Shown here piece after piece: positions 63,883 to 64,000 of a stretch of 64,000 nucleotides of DNA (position 1 is its first letter; every line of letters starts with the position of its first letter). The stretch is from NCBI RefSeq assembly GCF_900096955.1, contig NZ_FMYL01000001.1, positions 407,131-471,130 on the forward strand. Reading direction: 5' to 3'. The DNA comes from Acinetobacter boissieri (GTDB lineage: Bacteria > Pseudomonadota > Gammaproteobacteria > Pseudomonadales > Moraxellaceae). A program made the position numbers and the translations under genes. Under the pieces are notes generated by a model that was not told the origin of the DNA, ran no database searches, and saw only the letters and a program-made list of their open reading frames with translations.

Positions 63883-64000
63883 CTATGTAATCGGGACAGC
63901 CTCGCAGACAGCGGATGTATCGATAACGAGTTCAAGAATGAGGCGTTTGAATACACTACATTTGTTATTGGCATTTGCATATAACACATTGATTTTAGCG
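63883..64000 (-). CDS. 3' end of a gene running off the right edge
   Basis: Reading leftward from the window edge, a frame of 39 codons (including INVLYANANNK and CSVFKRLILELV) ends at TAG 63883–63885. Nothing to identify it. It could also be a chance open frame. Confidence 0.3.
   Translation of the reverse strand, partial: AKINVLYANANNKCSVFKRLILELVIDTSAVCEAVPIT

Overview
The window reads as a piece of an Acinetobacter (Moraxellaceae) chromosome. The evidence is AT-rich coding sequence throughout, the gene order dapA–BamC-like lipoprotein–purC, the pairing of a giant trimeric autotransporter with a TpgA-type OmpA protein (a combination described in Acinetobacter), and ordinary gammaproteobacterial housekeeping genes (gabTD, rarA, mutY, tag, dapB, dnaJ, ppc, ilvD, fmt, rsmB, zupT). 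I saw no rRNA or tRNA genes, CRISPR arrays or complete insertion sequences.

Layout. 1–5.3 kb: a truncated lipoprotein gene, then a MocR/GabR regulator divergent from the gabTD operon for GABA catabolism. 5.3–8.4 kb: a glycine-zipper/zinc-ribbon protein, an exported Sel1-repeat protein, a LysE-type exporter and a nicotinamidase. Between the last two lies a gene-free stretch with a perfect Fur-box core followed by a string of hairpins and a rightward terminator, my best candidate for an undescribed regulatory RNA. 8.6–14.9 kb: dapA, BamC-like lipoprotein, purC, an esterase, rarA, a CadR-type metal sensor with its divergent cation exporter, and ycgN.

15–25 kb is an accessory island. It holds an orphan type VI secretion vgrG, an overlapping gene for a large LysM / lysozyme-like / M23 peptidoglycan hydrolase (the probable effector), and two tandem paralogous exported proteins (probable immunity proteins) with the remnant of a third. 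Next come two small exported proteins of unknown family and about 2 kb of very AT-rich, apparently decayed DNA. Diverged copies of the ycgN 5' end and upstream region lie at 14.8, 22.3 and 24.7 kb, at the edges of and inside this island, so it was probably assembled by repeated recombination at that site.

25–39 kb: dienelactone hydrolase, a Fur-regulated TonB-dependent siderophore receptor, an HPP membrane protein and its TetR-type regulator around a perfect palindrome, pirin and DoxX divergent from an HxlR regulator, an alginate-lyase-like protein, an RcnB-like protein, a repair and cell-wall cluster (mutY, M23 lipoprotein, small ORF, tag, GNAT), then budA with a monooxygenase and a cupin, an AraC regulator with a DUF6506 protein, and a second acetyltransferase. 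39–52 kb: dapB, dnaJ, a membrane protein, ppc, an RcnR-like sensor divergent from dmeF (with a pure 15-copy Gly-His microsatellite), a periplasmic catalase followed by an ankB-like ankyrin gene, a protein with two related halves, and ilvD.

52–64 kb: tpgA and the 2296-residue autotransporter adhesin, whose gene contains a 320-bp repeat that is identical between copies, then fmt–rsmB, a ZIP zinc transporter and a fragment of a gene running off the right edge. Common themes are metal handling (CadR/CDF, DmeF, RcnB-like, ZIP, Fur/TonB), oxidative defence (catalase/ankyrin, pirin/DoxX/HxlR) and contact-dependent competition and adhesion (VgrG island, autotransporter).
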